From Malurus cyaneus samueli (lineage: Eukaryota; Chordata; Aves; Passeriformes; Maluridae): a DNA stretch of 64,000 nt. A program made the position numbers and the translations under genes. The stretch is taken from assembly GCA_009741485.1 (NCBI GenBank), contig CM019236.1, forward strand, positions 67,097,684 through 67,161,683, in the 5' to 3' direction. Shown here one piece after another: positions 50,743 to 63,606 of the stretch (position 1 is its first letter; every line of letters starts with the position of its first letter). The notes beneath the pieces were generated by a model. That model was not told the DNA's origin and did not search any database. It worked only from the letters and a program-made list of their open reading frames with translations.

Positions 50743-51714
50743 TGCTGACTGGGTTCCAGGAACCCACCAAAGCCATTCTATCACTCCCCCTCACAACAGG
50801 ACAGGGACAAGAAAATATAATGAAGGGTTCATGAGTTGAGGTGAGGACTGGGACAGATCACTCGCCAAACACTGTCACAGGCAAAACAGGCCCATTAAAG
50901 ATATTATTTGAATTTATTGCTCACAAAATCAGAACCGTATAATGAGAAGTAAAATAAAACCTTCAAAACACCTTCCCCTTCCTCTTCCATCTGTCTCAGC
51001 TCTATCTTTTGGCCCAGCAGGGTAGAGAAATGGGAATGGCGATTACAGTCTGTTCATCACATGTTGATTTTCCTGCAGTGGCTCAGGGAGAGGAGTCCTT
51101 CCCCTGCTCTGCTGTGGGGTCCCTTTCATGGATCATTGTTCTCTGTGAACTTCTTCTATGGGAGTCCGTCCCACAGGCAACAGTCCTCCCCCGGCTGCAG
51201 CAGTGTGGATCACTCTTCCACAGGGTGCATTCCTTCAAGGACTTGAAGGACTCTCTCCGTACACTCCTCCCTCAGGATCACAGCCTCCTCTAGGCATCCA
51301 CCTCCTCTGGCGTGGGTCTTCTGCATGGGCTGCAGGTAGATCTCTGGATCTGCATGGGATGCAGGGGCACAGCTGTAGGAGAATCCCAATTCTAGTGCCT
51401 GAAGCACCTTCTTCCCCTACTTCTCCACCGATCTTGGTGTCTGTAGAGTTGTTCCTCTCACAAATTCTCACCCTGCCGTTTACTGGTTCCAATTACCTCT
51501 GTGCAAAAACTTTTTTTCCCTGTTTCTTCTTAAAAATGTTATCACAGCCACATTACCAACATTTCTAACTGGCCAGCCTTGGCTAGAAGCACATCCATCT
51601 TTGGAGTCACCAGTTTGGATCTACCAGACACGGGAGAAGCTTCCAGCAGCTTCTCACAGAAGCTTCCCCTGAAGCACCCCTGCTACCAAAGCTTGGCCAT
51701 GCAGACCTAATACA
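50743..51714 (-). mobile_element. Solitary avian ERVL-type LTR (copy B)
   Basis: Read on the minus strand, this ~970-bp unit starts TGTATTAGG, passes GCTTTGGTAGCAGGGG and AGAAGCTGCTGGAAGCTTC, GTGATAACATTTTTAAGAAG, a block of imperfect repeats around CAGCC/GGAGG words, then GTTTTATTTTACTTCTCATT and ATGGCTTTGGTGGGTTCC, and ends in CA. I recognise this order as a widely dispersed avian ERVL-type LTR. The TATTTAAG-like element becomes TTTTTAAG, and AATAAA-like signals lie near 50900-50950. No internal gag-pol region flanks it, so it is a solo LTR. I found no clear target-site duplication. The minus-strand ORFs within it (51210-51492) are not genes. Confidence 0.75.
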
Positions 51715-52116
51715 GAAGAAAACATAGGAGAAAAAACCCACTAAAATTATTTTTTAAATTTCTTCTCATGTTTTCTTCCTCTTCTTTGGTATTTGGTGGC
51801 TGCAACTAGCTTTCTACCCCACATGGAAAGTGGGCAGGCAAACATCTCCTACTGGACCAAATGTTAATGTTATCTCCTTGGATTAATTGGCAAGTAAATG
51901 GTGCAGTTTATATGTTGCCTCCTCAGGAGAGAGTTCCTACATCAGGGACTTTATGTTATTTTGCTCTGAAATTTAGTTCTGTGTTTAACCCCTTCCTGAC
52001 AGCTCACAGAAATGAAGTCAATCTTCCTCCAGTTGCATGTGCACAGCTTCAGTTTCCTTAAGAAAAATACAATTTTTTACTTTAATATAAACTGACTAAA
52101 TGTTTTAAGAGGTTCC

Positions 52117-52134
52117 TTTTTTTTTTTTTTTTTT
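52117..52134. repeat. Poly-T run, 18 T
   Basis: Homopolymer followed by GGCTGCAG. The matching run in copy C is 63589-63606. Confidence 0.97.
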
Positions 52135-52535
52135 GGCTGCAGATCTCTGGCTAATGCAAGCGTGGCATATTGGAAATACTTTAGGTGTTTTTTAATTCAA
52201 ACTTTTTGTAGTAACAGATATATATTCAACAGAATAATATCACAATTAAAACAGAATACCTTCTAACTTGGATTGAAGGGCACAATAGGGTTTTGCAGGT
52301 TTAGCTATGTTTTTCCAAAACTTTCAGAGTAATTTCTTATTGCTCATTAGAAGTTGCTACTGTACATTTATTACTGGAAACTCTCCCTGTTGCAAACACA
52401 CTCCTACACAATGCTGTTACTAGGAACTATTTGTGGCTTTCTGTGGAAGGGAAGTGTGGCTTGCAGTTTTCAAGTCAGTTCATAATTTTTTAAATTGCTT
52501 TCCTAGGCAACATATCAAATTATCCACTAAAGCAA

Positions 52536-52539
<4 letters not shown>

Positions 52540-52569
<30 letters not shown>
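52540..52569. repeat. Poly-T run, 30 T
   Basis: Thirty consecutive T. Long A/T homopolymers can be the tail of a retroposed sequence, but no SINE or processed transcript is recognisable next to it. Confidence 0.97.
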
Positions 52570-52570
<1 letters not shown>

Positions 52571-54448
52571 TTGTCTACTTTGTTTGTGAGTAAAAATCAG
52601 TTTGCTTCCTAGCTACAACTATAAATTTGTCTGCTGTGTGTTGGGGTTTGTTTCAACCAAACCCGACCACAGATGACCTTCCTTTTCACTTTAGAATCCA
52701 ATAGGTCAATATAAAATTCAACTTATTTATTATTATATTTAATAGAAATAATCTTTATTCTGTTGTCATTATGTTTTTAAATGACAAGGAGTACTCTGAA
52801 ACAAAGCATATTTATTCTCTGAAGTGTTAGATAGATGAAGAATATTTTTAATAAGCTAGTGCCCTCCTGCTGAGTTTCTGCCATCAGAACATGTCTATGC
52901 TAGGCAAAGTTTGATTCCTATTTAGTTTCAATTAAATGCCTGTGATGTAATTACATAGCACAGGAAGGATCTATTGATGTTGTGAATTTGATTAGTACTA
53001 AGATTACAAAAAATCCTCTAAGATATGTTCCTAACTTTAGACCTAATTTTCTGTCCTTCTAGTTTCTTATGTACAACAATAACATCCAGCAAATGTCAAA
53101 CCCTGTAATTTTTTTTTTCCTGCTTTGAGAAAGACTTTCTTGGCCATTGATTTTGAATGGAGTGCCCAGAATAAAATATCCCTGCATGAGGAAAAGGCAA
53201 CAGACTCATGTATGGAAACAATATGATGACTATTCTGGAAACGCAGATAATGGCACGATTTAGACTTTTGTCCCTGTGTCATCATAACTGACCAAAATGC
53301 TTTTATTCAGATTGAAGATTAAATGAGTGAGAGTGTAGCACTGACCATTTTTTTTCTCTGTATGAAGTTGGTTGATTTTCCTTTATTGTCCTACCTTGAT
53401 GTGCCTATCTGTGCCTCAGATAGATCACAGGTCACTTGGACCTGAGCCAGCCAAAATGGGAAAAAGCAGCCTCAAAACCCAATGCTTTTATTTTGCTGTT
53501 GGTATGTAACTTGAGAAAAGAATTAAAATTTTGTAGGGTTGTATCTCTTGATTTCCCTCCTTTTGTAGGGAATTAATCACATCCTGACTCAGGCCACAGG
53601 TTGGCCATGGAATGAGCAGGGAGTAGGACCCATCAGCCTTAGCTATTCTTTAATTATTATACCTGGTGACTTCCAGCCCAGACTCAATGGTTTACACAGA
53701 CATTTAAAAGTCAGGAGAGAATGGTCATTGGAGGAGGGACACAGAGGAGAGTAGGTTGCCTTTTCCTGAAAATTCAGTTAATGCAATTCTAATGTATAAA
53801 TATGCAAATTACATGTATAAGCACATTGCCCCACTCAAATGAATATAAAAATGGAAATTCTTAGAATGTGAATTTTAGAAATAGAACTTAGATAGTAATA
53901 GTGACAAGTTAGATACTGTGGTAAACTTATATATTATTTGCACCATTTATATAAAATCAACATTTTTTCATTCTTAACATCTTTTTCCGAGTGAATGAAG
54001 CAGCAAAATACCTTCCTCATTTTTTTTTCTGTTTCTGACAATGTTGTTTGCATTAGAATTCTGAATGTGCCAGTTGATTTCCTGCAGTAGTTCTAGAACT
54101 TTGTGTTTTATTCACTTTTTGAAAGAAAAAAATTTCACTAAAACCCTTTGATTGTATACACCTTAAAAAGCAAGCAGCACACAAACCCAGATTTGGAAAA
54201 GCCTTTGACATTCTCTGTAAGCTATCTTTTTTTTAAAACATTTACGGAAAATTTGCCCACTGATAAAGAGCCTACAAAATGTGAAATGGTGTTGGGAAAG
54301 GTCTTCAGGAAATCATTCCTATCCAACCACTGTCTCCAAATGCATGAGATCCACTATAAGCAGGTTAACCCAGGACTGTTGCCTGTCAGAATTTTAATAC
54401 TCTGTGGATAATTGCTCCTAAATCTATTAATGAGAAATGTTCGGTTTC

Positions 54449-54473
54449 NNNNNNNNNNNNNNNNNNNNNNNNN
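54449..54473. other. Assembly gap, 25 N
   Basis: Third placeholder gap of 25 N. The sequence after it restarts at the base that begins copies A and B. Confidence 0.99.
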
Positions 54474-54679
54474 AAAACAATGTACACATTCAGGTAAAAT
54501 GGATACTGAAATGTGATATGAGATATATAGTCACCTTAGTGGGCTTTACCTATGAAGTGTTTACTTGAATTTTTTGAGAATAGGATGCAGGATTATTCAG
54601 TCAACAGGATATCAAAGTGTTCTGCTTAGGACTTTCATTGAGTCCCCTGTTCAAGCTAGAAATGTCTTGATCCTTTGTC

Positions 54680-55480
54680 GTGTTTAAAAGGTGTTGGCTA
54701 AAGAAGGACATTTCTGGAACGGAAAAGATGACCCACTCTCTCCAACTCATTATAGCTTGAAATTCAGGGTTTTCAGGCAAAGATATGGGAAAAGAAATAA
54801 ACGTCTTTACTATTTATATATGTATATAACAAACAAACAACAACAGCAGCACAGCACAACAAAAAAGGAAACCAATAACAGCTTTTTCCACTATCAAGCA
54901 TGTCACAATTTTTTCTTTTTGATGTGTTGCAGGGATGCTGATGGCAACTCGGCTAGGGCCGCGGCCACAGTGACTCCCATGGCTCCAGGGGACCTGATGG
55001 TGCCTGGAAGGCCCCGGTTGAGTGACATCCCATGGCTCAGGGATGCTTCAATGCAAGCCTGAGCCGCCCAGGGGCTAATGGCTGCCCAAGAAAGAGAGAG
55101 AAGGTGGGAGGTAAGCAAGGGTGCCTGTTTTCCCCGTGCTCTCACCTGTCCGGTTGGTACCCTGGTGATGGTAGCCCCAGTGGGATTCCAGTCACCAGCA
55201 CCTGGGAGACAGAGCGAGAGGAGGTAGGGGCCTGGTCTTTTCCCTTGGATCACTCCGGCAGATGGTGGGGATCTCACAGGGAGGTGTTGCAGAGGCTGTC
55301 TCAGTCCACCCACAGTTCACTGTGAGCAGCAGCCTCACCAGTTAGGCTGTCAGGGAAATTTCACAGCAGTGCTGAACTCCTGTGCATCTCTGTCCAAGAT
55401 GGTTAAAGACTGAACCACTCCTACCTGAGAAGCTGCCAAACCACTCCGTGTGCCCCTGCTCCTTCCCAGAACCACTCAAA
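54680..55480. mobile_element. LTR-retrotransposon-like block (copy C)
   Basis: Corresponds to 35626-36470, with degraded (CAA)n stretch and the 56-bp tandem pattern. An extra ACAATTTTTTCT-like irregularity occurs near 54905. No coding frame. Confidence 0.33.
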
Positions 55481-56239
55481 AGTATGCCAAAGCACTCTCT
55501 TTTAATCAGTGTCCATTTGCCTCTTCCATAACAATGAATGGGAGAAAATTCCTTGAAGACCTAACCCCCGATACCCTTTCTTTTTGCAGCAGTATATATA
55601 TAACAAAAAAAGAATCACAGCTTTGTTTCATTAATGCTCCTGACTGATGCAATGAGCCATACATTTAATGTAGGAATGAAAGTAGAATTATAAAGTCACT
55701 TTAGCCCCATGGCACATCTTACGACATGCAGAGAAATGGATGAATTCTGTACTGTGTGCAATGGTACCTAGTTGAACAAACCAGGGTGGGAATGGGCAGG
55801 ATATTTGGAGATAGAAACAAACAAACAACAACAACAAATGGGTACTTTTTTGTTTTCAGTGTTGTTAGTATCCCTGCAGTCCAAGTTGCATACTATTGAG
55901 AGCAAGCTATTGAGATTCTGTATACATTCATGGGATCTTGTTGAAATCCCTCTTGTACCTTCTTTTTTGCAAGACAGTGGAGTAGATCAGATTTTCACTT
56001 TGGGTAGAAATGGCTAACACAGCACATCTACAGCTCTCTTACGGTGTTACCATGAGAAGAGATACCTTTTCTGAATTTTGTGTACTGTGGTGGTAAGTAC
56101 AATATATCACAAAGAAGAATTTCACTTCAAGTGTCATGCAACCAGAACTGAGTCTATGAGATACAGTTATTAAGTGTTTTTCTAGTTTTTCCTAGAAGTT
56201 GCATCAAGAAGCCTACTATATATATATACATAATATTCA

Positions 56240-56242
56240 CTG

Positions 56243-56298
<56 letters not shown>

Positions 56299-56327
56299 AT
56301 CTATCTATCTATCTATCTATCTATCTA
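56240..56327. repeat. (TCTA)n microsatellite, copy C
   Basis: Same interrupted array as in copies A and B, with the single TAATC break. Confidence 0.97.
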
Positions 56328-57218
56328 ACCATATGCAATTCCCAGGCAAGTTTTTCCTGGAGACAAAAAATTTTTGAAAAACCAACATTTTTCTGTTAAA
56401 AGTTTTGGTTGAAAACTCTTTTAAGAAATTGAGAATAGCCATTAAGGAACTTTTCAAATGCTCTGTGCTATCATGGGTGAAAATAAAAATCTCATAATTT
56501 AGACTAGTATTTCATGACTATACTTTATGCTTATTGTTCGCAGAAGTTTAGTTGGTAACTGCAGTAAGCACTGATGTAATGTGATGTGTGTGTATGACTC
56601 ATATGTGCAAATTTTTTTCCATTCTGGATAATAATCAGTCTTGTGAGGTATTAAAACTCTTTCTGTCATGGTTCATCATGTCTAATGAGACAGATTGGGG
56701 CCAGACTAACAAAAAGATGTATTGTGGAACATGGTCTAAGACACTGCAAACATACAAACATTTTGAAATGCCATGAAGTTTAGCATGGAATGCAATTCAA
56801 GTTTAATTCCTAATATTTTTTAGGTGTTAAGTACAGCAAGAGACTGTCATTCCTGAAACAGTATTTTGTTGACTTAGTTGTTTTGTGGTGACTTTCATAT
56901 TAAACTCTTGTCTCAAATGAACCCATGAAGTAAGAGGGAAAATCACTTTTCTAAATTTATTTTTGTGCTCATGTTTTGCTGATAATTATTCTATATCACT
57001 AAAAATCAAATGAGTGCTCAATGCATTTTGAAGGAACATTAAAATATCTAGAACTGATGGATTTTACACATCTTTCAGGGTGACTCAGAAGTTGAATTTA
57101 ATTTGGATAACCCACAATTATTGAGAAACAAAGCATGGTATGGACAGAAGTGTTTATGAGTCATCTGACATCTCAAACTGCGATTTGCATTTATTTCTGT
57201 CTGTCCCCAGCATACAAT

Positions 57219-57418
57219 GTATTATATATATGTATATGTATATATATATACATATATATGTATATATGTATGTACGTATAACACACACACATATATATAC
57301 ACACAGACATACATGTATAGATTTATAAATACACATAAAATGTATAAATACTATAATAAATGTATAAATACTATAATATATAAGATATATAAAATATATA
57401 AATACATAAAACACATAT
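57219..57418. repeat. TATATG/TATACA low-complexity tract, copy C
   Basis: Counterpart of 38214-38440 and 45519-45722, directly upstream of the CR1 copy. Confidence 0.9.
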
Positions 57419-57429
57419 GTCAAAGAAGT

Positions 57430-59679
57430 ATCATTATATTTGACTTCAGCTTGCCAGATGTTTACTGGAAGCACCACACACTGACACGAACAAGAACAGA
57501 AGATTGCTAAAACACTTGGATGATAACTTCATGGTAGCACACTAAGTAAGCCAACAAGGAAAGATGCACTCTCTATCTGCTTCTTGGTCACTGACAGTGT
57601 CGTGTTGTTAGTGGTGGACAAATGTCACAGCTTCCATGAGTCAATTGGAGTCTAAAATCTCTGTTGGCAGGGAGGAAAAAGCCAGGAAAAGCTTCGGCTC
57701 CGGACGGAGGAGAGCAAACTTAGGACTGCTCAGGGAACTGGTGCTGTAGGGAAATTCCATTGAAGTGCTGGGGTCCATCAGTGCTCATCACTTTTGAGCA
57801 CCACTTCTTGAGGGAAATTCCAAAATGTCAGAAGGCAAATAGACAGAGCAGAAATCCGGCTTGCCTGAGCAGGATCTTCTGGTGCTAAGGTCAGAAAGGA
57901 ACGCGTGTGCTCAGTAGAAGCAAAGTCAGTTGACATGGGAGTAATACTGCTGCACTGCAGGGAGAAAATTTGTACACTGTGGAACCAAAGCTCCACTGGA
58001 GCTGACAAGTACTGCGGGTGACAATAAAAACATTTTTTAAAATTAATAGCAAAAGAAATGCAGAAATAACATTAACCCATTACAACATGAACATGGTCAC
58101 CAACAGAGACATGGATAAGGTATTAATGTTTAATTCTTAATGCTTCTTCACCTGCGTGTTCAGCGCAGATGCTACACCAAGGGTGTCCCAGCTCTCTGAG
58201 CTAGAGACCATGGCTGTGAGAATGATGAACGCGCAGTTAGCCTGAACATGTGTGGATCTCCTCTTAGCTGGATCCCTGAGTTTCTAGAGCCTGATGAGGT
58301 TCCTCTGAGAATACACAGTGAGCTGGCTGATGTCATTGTGAGGCCTCACCAATGACTTTTGAACAGTCTTCAGAATCTGGAGAGGTCCCAGAGACAGAAG
58401 CTGGAGAAAGTTCTCCAGTTTCAAACTAGGGCAAGGAGGAGGATCCCAGAAAGTACAGGCTGCCAGTCTCACTGCAGTGGCCTGGTAAAGTTACAGAGAT
58501 TCTTCCCAGAGGTACAGAAAAACACCTGAAAGATGACACAGTCACGAGTCACATCCAGCAGGGCTTCATGAGAGTGACGCCTGCTTATCAAAACTGATTT
58601 CCTTTCATGACAAAGTAATCCACCAAGTGATCAAGGGAAGCCAGTGGATGTCACCTTTCTGGATTTCAGTAAAGCTTTAATAGTGTCTCTCATAGTATCC
58701 TCCTGAATAAAATGTCTACCACAGAGTGGATAAACATGTCATGGTGAGCCACTTGCTGGGGACAAAAGATGACAGTGAATGGGGTGACATCAGACTGAGA
58801 CCTGTCTCTAGTGGGGTTCCACAGGGCTCCATCTTTGGCCCTGTGCTCTTCGCATCTTCATCAACACCTGGATGGTGGACTCGAAGTACATTTGCCTGTG
58901 ATAATAAAGTGGGAGGAGCTATTGATTTTCCTCAAAGGCAGAAAGACCCTGCAGAGAAACCTCAGCAAATAGAGGACTGGAAATCAGGAACGCATTAGTT
59001 CAACAAAGAAAATACTGGATAAGGAAACTCTGGATGTATGGTGGACTGGGGAGTGAGAGAGTGGTGAGGAGTATTGTGTGAGAAAGAACTGAGGTCCTCG
59101 GCAGGCGTGTCCTGAGGGACATCAGGCCCAGCATGGCCAGCTGAGCAAGGGAGAGGATTGTCCCCTCTGCTCTGACCTAGGGCGGCCTCAGCTCGAGGGC
59201 TGGGGGCAACTTTGGGCATTGCAGTATTAAACTGCTAGACAGTGTCCAAAGGAGAGCCATGAGGATGGTGAAAGCTCTGGAGGGGAATCCGTATGAGGAG
59301 TGGCTGTCATTTGGTCTGTTCAGCCTGGAGGAGACTGAGAAGAGACCTCATTACAGTCTGGAACTTCTCGTGAGGGGAAGAAGAGGGGCAAACACTAATC
59401 CCTTTTCTCTGGTCACCAGTGACAGGACCCAAGGGAATGGCCTGAAGTTGTGTCAGCACAGTTTTAGGTTAGAGAAATGTTCTTCATCCAGGAGGTGCTT
59501 GGGCCGTGGAACAGTCTCCTCAGGGGAGTGCTCACAGCACCAGCCTGAAAGAGTTAAAGAAGCAGAGAATTCTCTCAGGCACATGGTGTGACTTTTGGGG
59601 CTGTCCTGTGCAGAGCCAGGAGCTGGATTCCATGATCCTTTTGGGTCCCTTCCAATTCAAGATATTCTATGATCCTGTG
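57430..59679 (+). mobile_element. CR1 LINE, 5'-truncated, dead ORF2 (copy C)
   Basis: Contains the endonuclease end (SLPDVYW), the ~200-bp linker missing from A (58026-58223), the RT blocks around LDFSKAL and SGVPQGSIFGPVLF (near 58811-58852), and the FACDNKVGGAIDF box with the catalytic aspartate replaced. It has the best-preserved C-terminus of the three: 59259-59591 keeps one frame with PYEEWLSFGLFSLEE and VTSDRTQGNGLKL, as in typical CR1. The 3' end GATATTCTATGATCCTGTG fits the CR1 terminus. The element is non-functional: 5'-truncated, frameshifted and catalytically altered. Confidence 0.93.
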
Positions 59680-62267
59680 AATTATTATGTTGGTATTTAA
59701 AATTTTGTGGAAGTTCTCCCTATTTTTATTCTTGGGGATAATTTCATTTTCATGGATTGCCATTATATCGATTTTTAATATGCAGGATAATAAACTGAAT
59801 CTTGTATAAGGCATGCCAGTTGTACCACTACTTCACACAGCTGAAAAACAACATAGGATCATATTGGTAAATGTTTTAGACTTAAAAGCTAATTTATTTA
59901 CTAGATACTTTAATAGCTCCAAGACTTTCAATTTTTACTGCTTTTCCCCAAGCCTATAAAGTTCATTTATTGAAATTCCATCCTACAACAAAATACAAGG
60001 CTCATATATGTGCTCTTCTGTACCAAGTGTGAAATCAATATACAGTCTTAAATATAGGAGAGACATCATTGCAAACTAGTTCTTGACATACTAAATTCAT
60101 TTACACCTGACACAGAAGATAATTATGGCACTATTAGACAGTGATATAGGCATATAACCTGCATGTAAGCCCACGGACATTATCTGTAAAGTTTTGATTC
60201 TTATTTTTCCAGCAAACTATACAATTCTGACAGCTATGAATCATTTTAATCTGTCAATTTCAAAGATTGTCATCAGAAATTTCAGCTGAAGGAGAATGTC
60301 TATTTGACTCATCTTAAATGTAACATGATTATGTTTGTCACATTACAAATTATCCATTCTTAAAAAAACCCCTAAGTTGTTTGACATGGTTATTGTGTAT
60401 TTGAAAGGCAGGAAGCAGTAATACATCTAAAATAGATATATACAGTTATACAGTGAAATTTTCTTAATGGATGACACGTAGCTGTAACAATAAAAGCAAA
60501 GATGGTTTTCATTGCAATAGCTTCCGTGCATAAAAATATGGAAAGAGAGAAAAATAGAAAAACTGCTGAATGTTCACTTTTTATATATACAATAGAGATT
60601 TAAATTCTGCAACAGATGACACAACCAAAAGATGAGTGTGATCCTCCAGATACAAATTTATTATTTTTACACTTGAAACACTTGTGTGTGTATCGTTGGC
60701 CTTTCATAGTGACTAGCAAGATCCGTCATAGTTATACAGCAGTTTTTTCTATTTGAAGCATTTTTGAGGTAGCTTAATGGATAGACTTCATCAGAAGTGT
60801 TGAAATTTTACATTGTTAAGCTGAAGTATCATGCTTTTTGGGGGTACCATGATCTAGTTTTGCCTGGTAAAGTTGTTTGTACTAAAGTAGCTTTTGGTAC
60901 TTTCAGCCTGTCCTTCGGTTCTCTAGTTTTCCAGGGCATGCTGTTGCTCCCCTGACAGCTCTTACAACTGCTGAAAAATACAAAAATTCAGTTTCTTCTA
61001 CTATTACCTCACACTAGCATGAATGGGACCCTGGAACCATCTTCAGGTGTAAGAGGCAACTGTTCTTGAGAAATTCCTCTCCATTCTTTATAGAAATCAC
61101 AAAACTGACTTGGCTTCTAGAAGTGCTGAGCATAGGCAGGTCAGGAGAAATTAAATTGAATGACTATGTGAGATAACCACTGGTTCATTAAAAGTTTCAA
61201 TAATTCTACAGGGCCTTGAAAATACCAGTGTGTATATTCTTCTTCCATTTACCTCTGTATCTGTAGAGTGACAACATAACAAAGTAGTAAATAAAAATGC
61301 TAATACAATACGGTCATTAAGGGAGAAAAGTAACTCAAACAGCTAAATAAAAGTCTTTGCTTCTAGATATAAAAAGAATTTTGTCGAATCAACAGTGAAT
61401 TTCGCCATGAACAAATAGTTCAACTATAGTTTTTCTGCCAATCTATTATCTTCATTCAGAAAGACTTCCTTTGTCTTGGAAGAGAAATTTTGCCGGAGTG
61501 AAAGTGAAGTAGGTCAGACCCTGGTGTTCCAAAAATCTTAGCAAATCTTATAATTAAAACAATAATTAAATTATAATTATTAAATAATCAACTATTTAAT
61601 AATTAATTGTAAAGAATAATTAAAACTAACTATGGCCCTTGCTACACATTATAGAAGTAACAAAAATGAAATGTCCATGCAATAGAAATGGAAAGATAAA
61701 GTTTCCTTTTCAATGAATAGACAGGTTTACATTGCTTTCTTATGGTCTCTGTTGTCACTGAAACACCATAAAGTCCATTGCCTGTGGCTTCTTCTCAGCA
61801 GTTCCCTACAAGTTCCTCTTACACTGAGAATAGCAGTGAGCAGCAAAAACTGAGAGAATGTCACATGCACCTCAGTACCCAATTTTTACCCGTCCCATGC
61901 TTGAACAATTCAAGCAGGATACAGGGATGTGGATTGCTTTGAGTACTGAACAGGCTATATGATTCAATTTACCATATCAAAGCATTTCTTATGAGGCTTA
62001 AGCAGGCCACAAGCATAAATGTAAGTTGAATGTGTTAAACATTATCTTGCGTGTGGGAACTATATTATCATTTTTCTTTTCTCTAAGCTGCACAGTACTC
62101 ATCATTCCTTTGTTGGGGCAAACCTATGATTCTAGCATTGGCTAGGTCCCTCTTCCTTGTAAGAAATAAAGCTTTTGAGTCACTTTAGTGATAAATGAAC
62201 ATGTTTGCCTTGTAAAAGACAGGATGACATTTGGTCTCTTTTGAAAATGTACTTTGAAAATGTTTGA

Positions 62268-63202
62268 TGCTGACTGGGTTCAGGAACCACCAGCCATTTC
62301 TATCACTCCCCTCACAACAGGACAGGGACAAGAAAATATAATGAAGGGGTCATGAGTTGAGGTGAGGACTGGGACAGATCACTCGCCAAACACTGTCACA
62401 GGCAAAACAGCCCATTAAAGATATTATTGATTTATTGCTCACAAAATTCAGAACCGTATAATGAGAAGTAAATAAAAACTTCAAACACCTTCCCCTTCTC
62501 TTCCATCTGTCTCAGCTCTATCTTTTGGCCCAGCAGGTAGAGAAATGGAATGGCGATTACAGTCTGTTCATCACATGTTGATTTTCCTGCAGTGGCTCAG
62601 GGAGAGGAGTCTTTCCCTGCTCTGCTTGGGGTCCCTTTCATGGATCATTTTCTCTGTGAACTTCTTCTATGGAGTCCGTCCCACAGGCAACAGTCCTCCC
62701 CGCGCGCAGCATGTGGATCACTCTTCCACAGGGTGCATTCCTTCAAGGACTTGAAGACTCTCTCCGTACACTCCTCCCTCAGGATCACAGCCTCTCTAGG
62801 CATCCCACCTCCTCTGCGTGGGTCTTCTGCATGGGCTGCAGGTAGATCTCTGATCTGCATGGGATGCAGGGGCACAGCTGTAGGAGAATCCCAATTCTAG
62901 TGCCTGAAGCACCTTCTCCCTACTTCTCCACCGATCTTGGTGTCTGTAGAGTTGTTCCTCTCACAAATTTACCACTGCGTTTACTGGTTCAATTACCTCT
63001 GTGCAAAAACTTTTTTCCTGTTCTTCTTAAAAATGTTATCACACCACATTACAACTTTCTAACTGGCCAGCCTTGGCTAGAAGCACATCCATCTTTGGAG
63101 TCACCAGTTGGATCTACCAGACACGGGAGAAGCTTCCAGCAGCTTCTCACAGAAGCTTCCTGAAGCACCCCTGCTACAAAGCTTGGCCATGCAGCCTATA
63201 CA
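62268..63202 (-). mobile_element. Solitary avian ERVL-type LTR (copy C)
   Basis: Counterpart of 50743-51714, about 37 bases shorter through scattered single-base losses. Same boundaries and strand. ORFs on either strand (62545-62900, 62645-62875) are compositional. Confidence 0.73.
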
Positions 63203-63588
63203 GAAGAAAACATAGGAGAAAAACCCACTAAAATTATTTTTCTAAATTTTCTTCATTTATCTCCTCTGTCTTGTATTGGTGCTGCAAACCTAGCTTTTAC
63301 CACATGGAAAGTGGGCAGGCAAACATCTCCTACTGGACCAAATGTTAATGTATCTCCTTGGATTAATTGGCAAGTAAATGTGCAGTTTATATGTTGCCTC
63401 CTCAGAGAGAGTTCCTACATCAGGGACTTTATGTTATTTTGCTCTGAATTTAGTTCTGTGTTTAACCCCTTCCTGACAGCTCACAGAAATGAAGTCATCT
63501 TCCTCCAGTTGCATGTGCACAGCTTCAGTTTCCTTAAGAAATACATTTTTACTTAATATAAACTGACTAAATGTTTTAAGAAGGTTCC

Positions 63589-63606
63589 TTTTTTTTTTTT
63601 TTTTTT
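63589..63606. repeat. Poly-T run, copy C
   Basis: Eighteen T, matching 52117-52134 in copy B, followed by GGCTGCAG. Confidence 0.97.

Larger units (their letters stand above)
42783..54448 (+). repeat. Repeated block, copy B (11.7 kb)
   Basis: Collinear with A from 35405 to about 41860 and with all of C. In the first 6.5 kb, B lacks many single bases that A has. After about 49200 it is cleaner than C, which lacks single bases relative to it. So the first part behaves like an unpolished extension and the second part like a good contig. Contents: LTR-like block, microsatellite, TATATG tract, CR1, non-genic spacer, ERVL-type LTR, poly-T runs, then single-copy sequence after 52540. Confidence 0.9.
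51715..54448. other. Non-genic sequence right of the LTR, ending at the third gap
   Basis: The part up to about 52536 is repeated in C (63203-64000); the rest is single copy in the window. Frames such as 53067-53285 (minus) and 54148-54411 (plus) are short and show no domain. No gene or named repeat recognised apart from T runs. Confidence 0.55.

Noticed and set aside
51009..51568. Plus-strand frames of 94 and 136 codons as a gene
   Set aside because: They lie within the ERVL-type LTR, opposite its strand, and are broken in copy C at 62545-62900.
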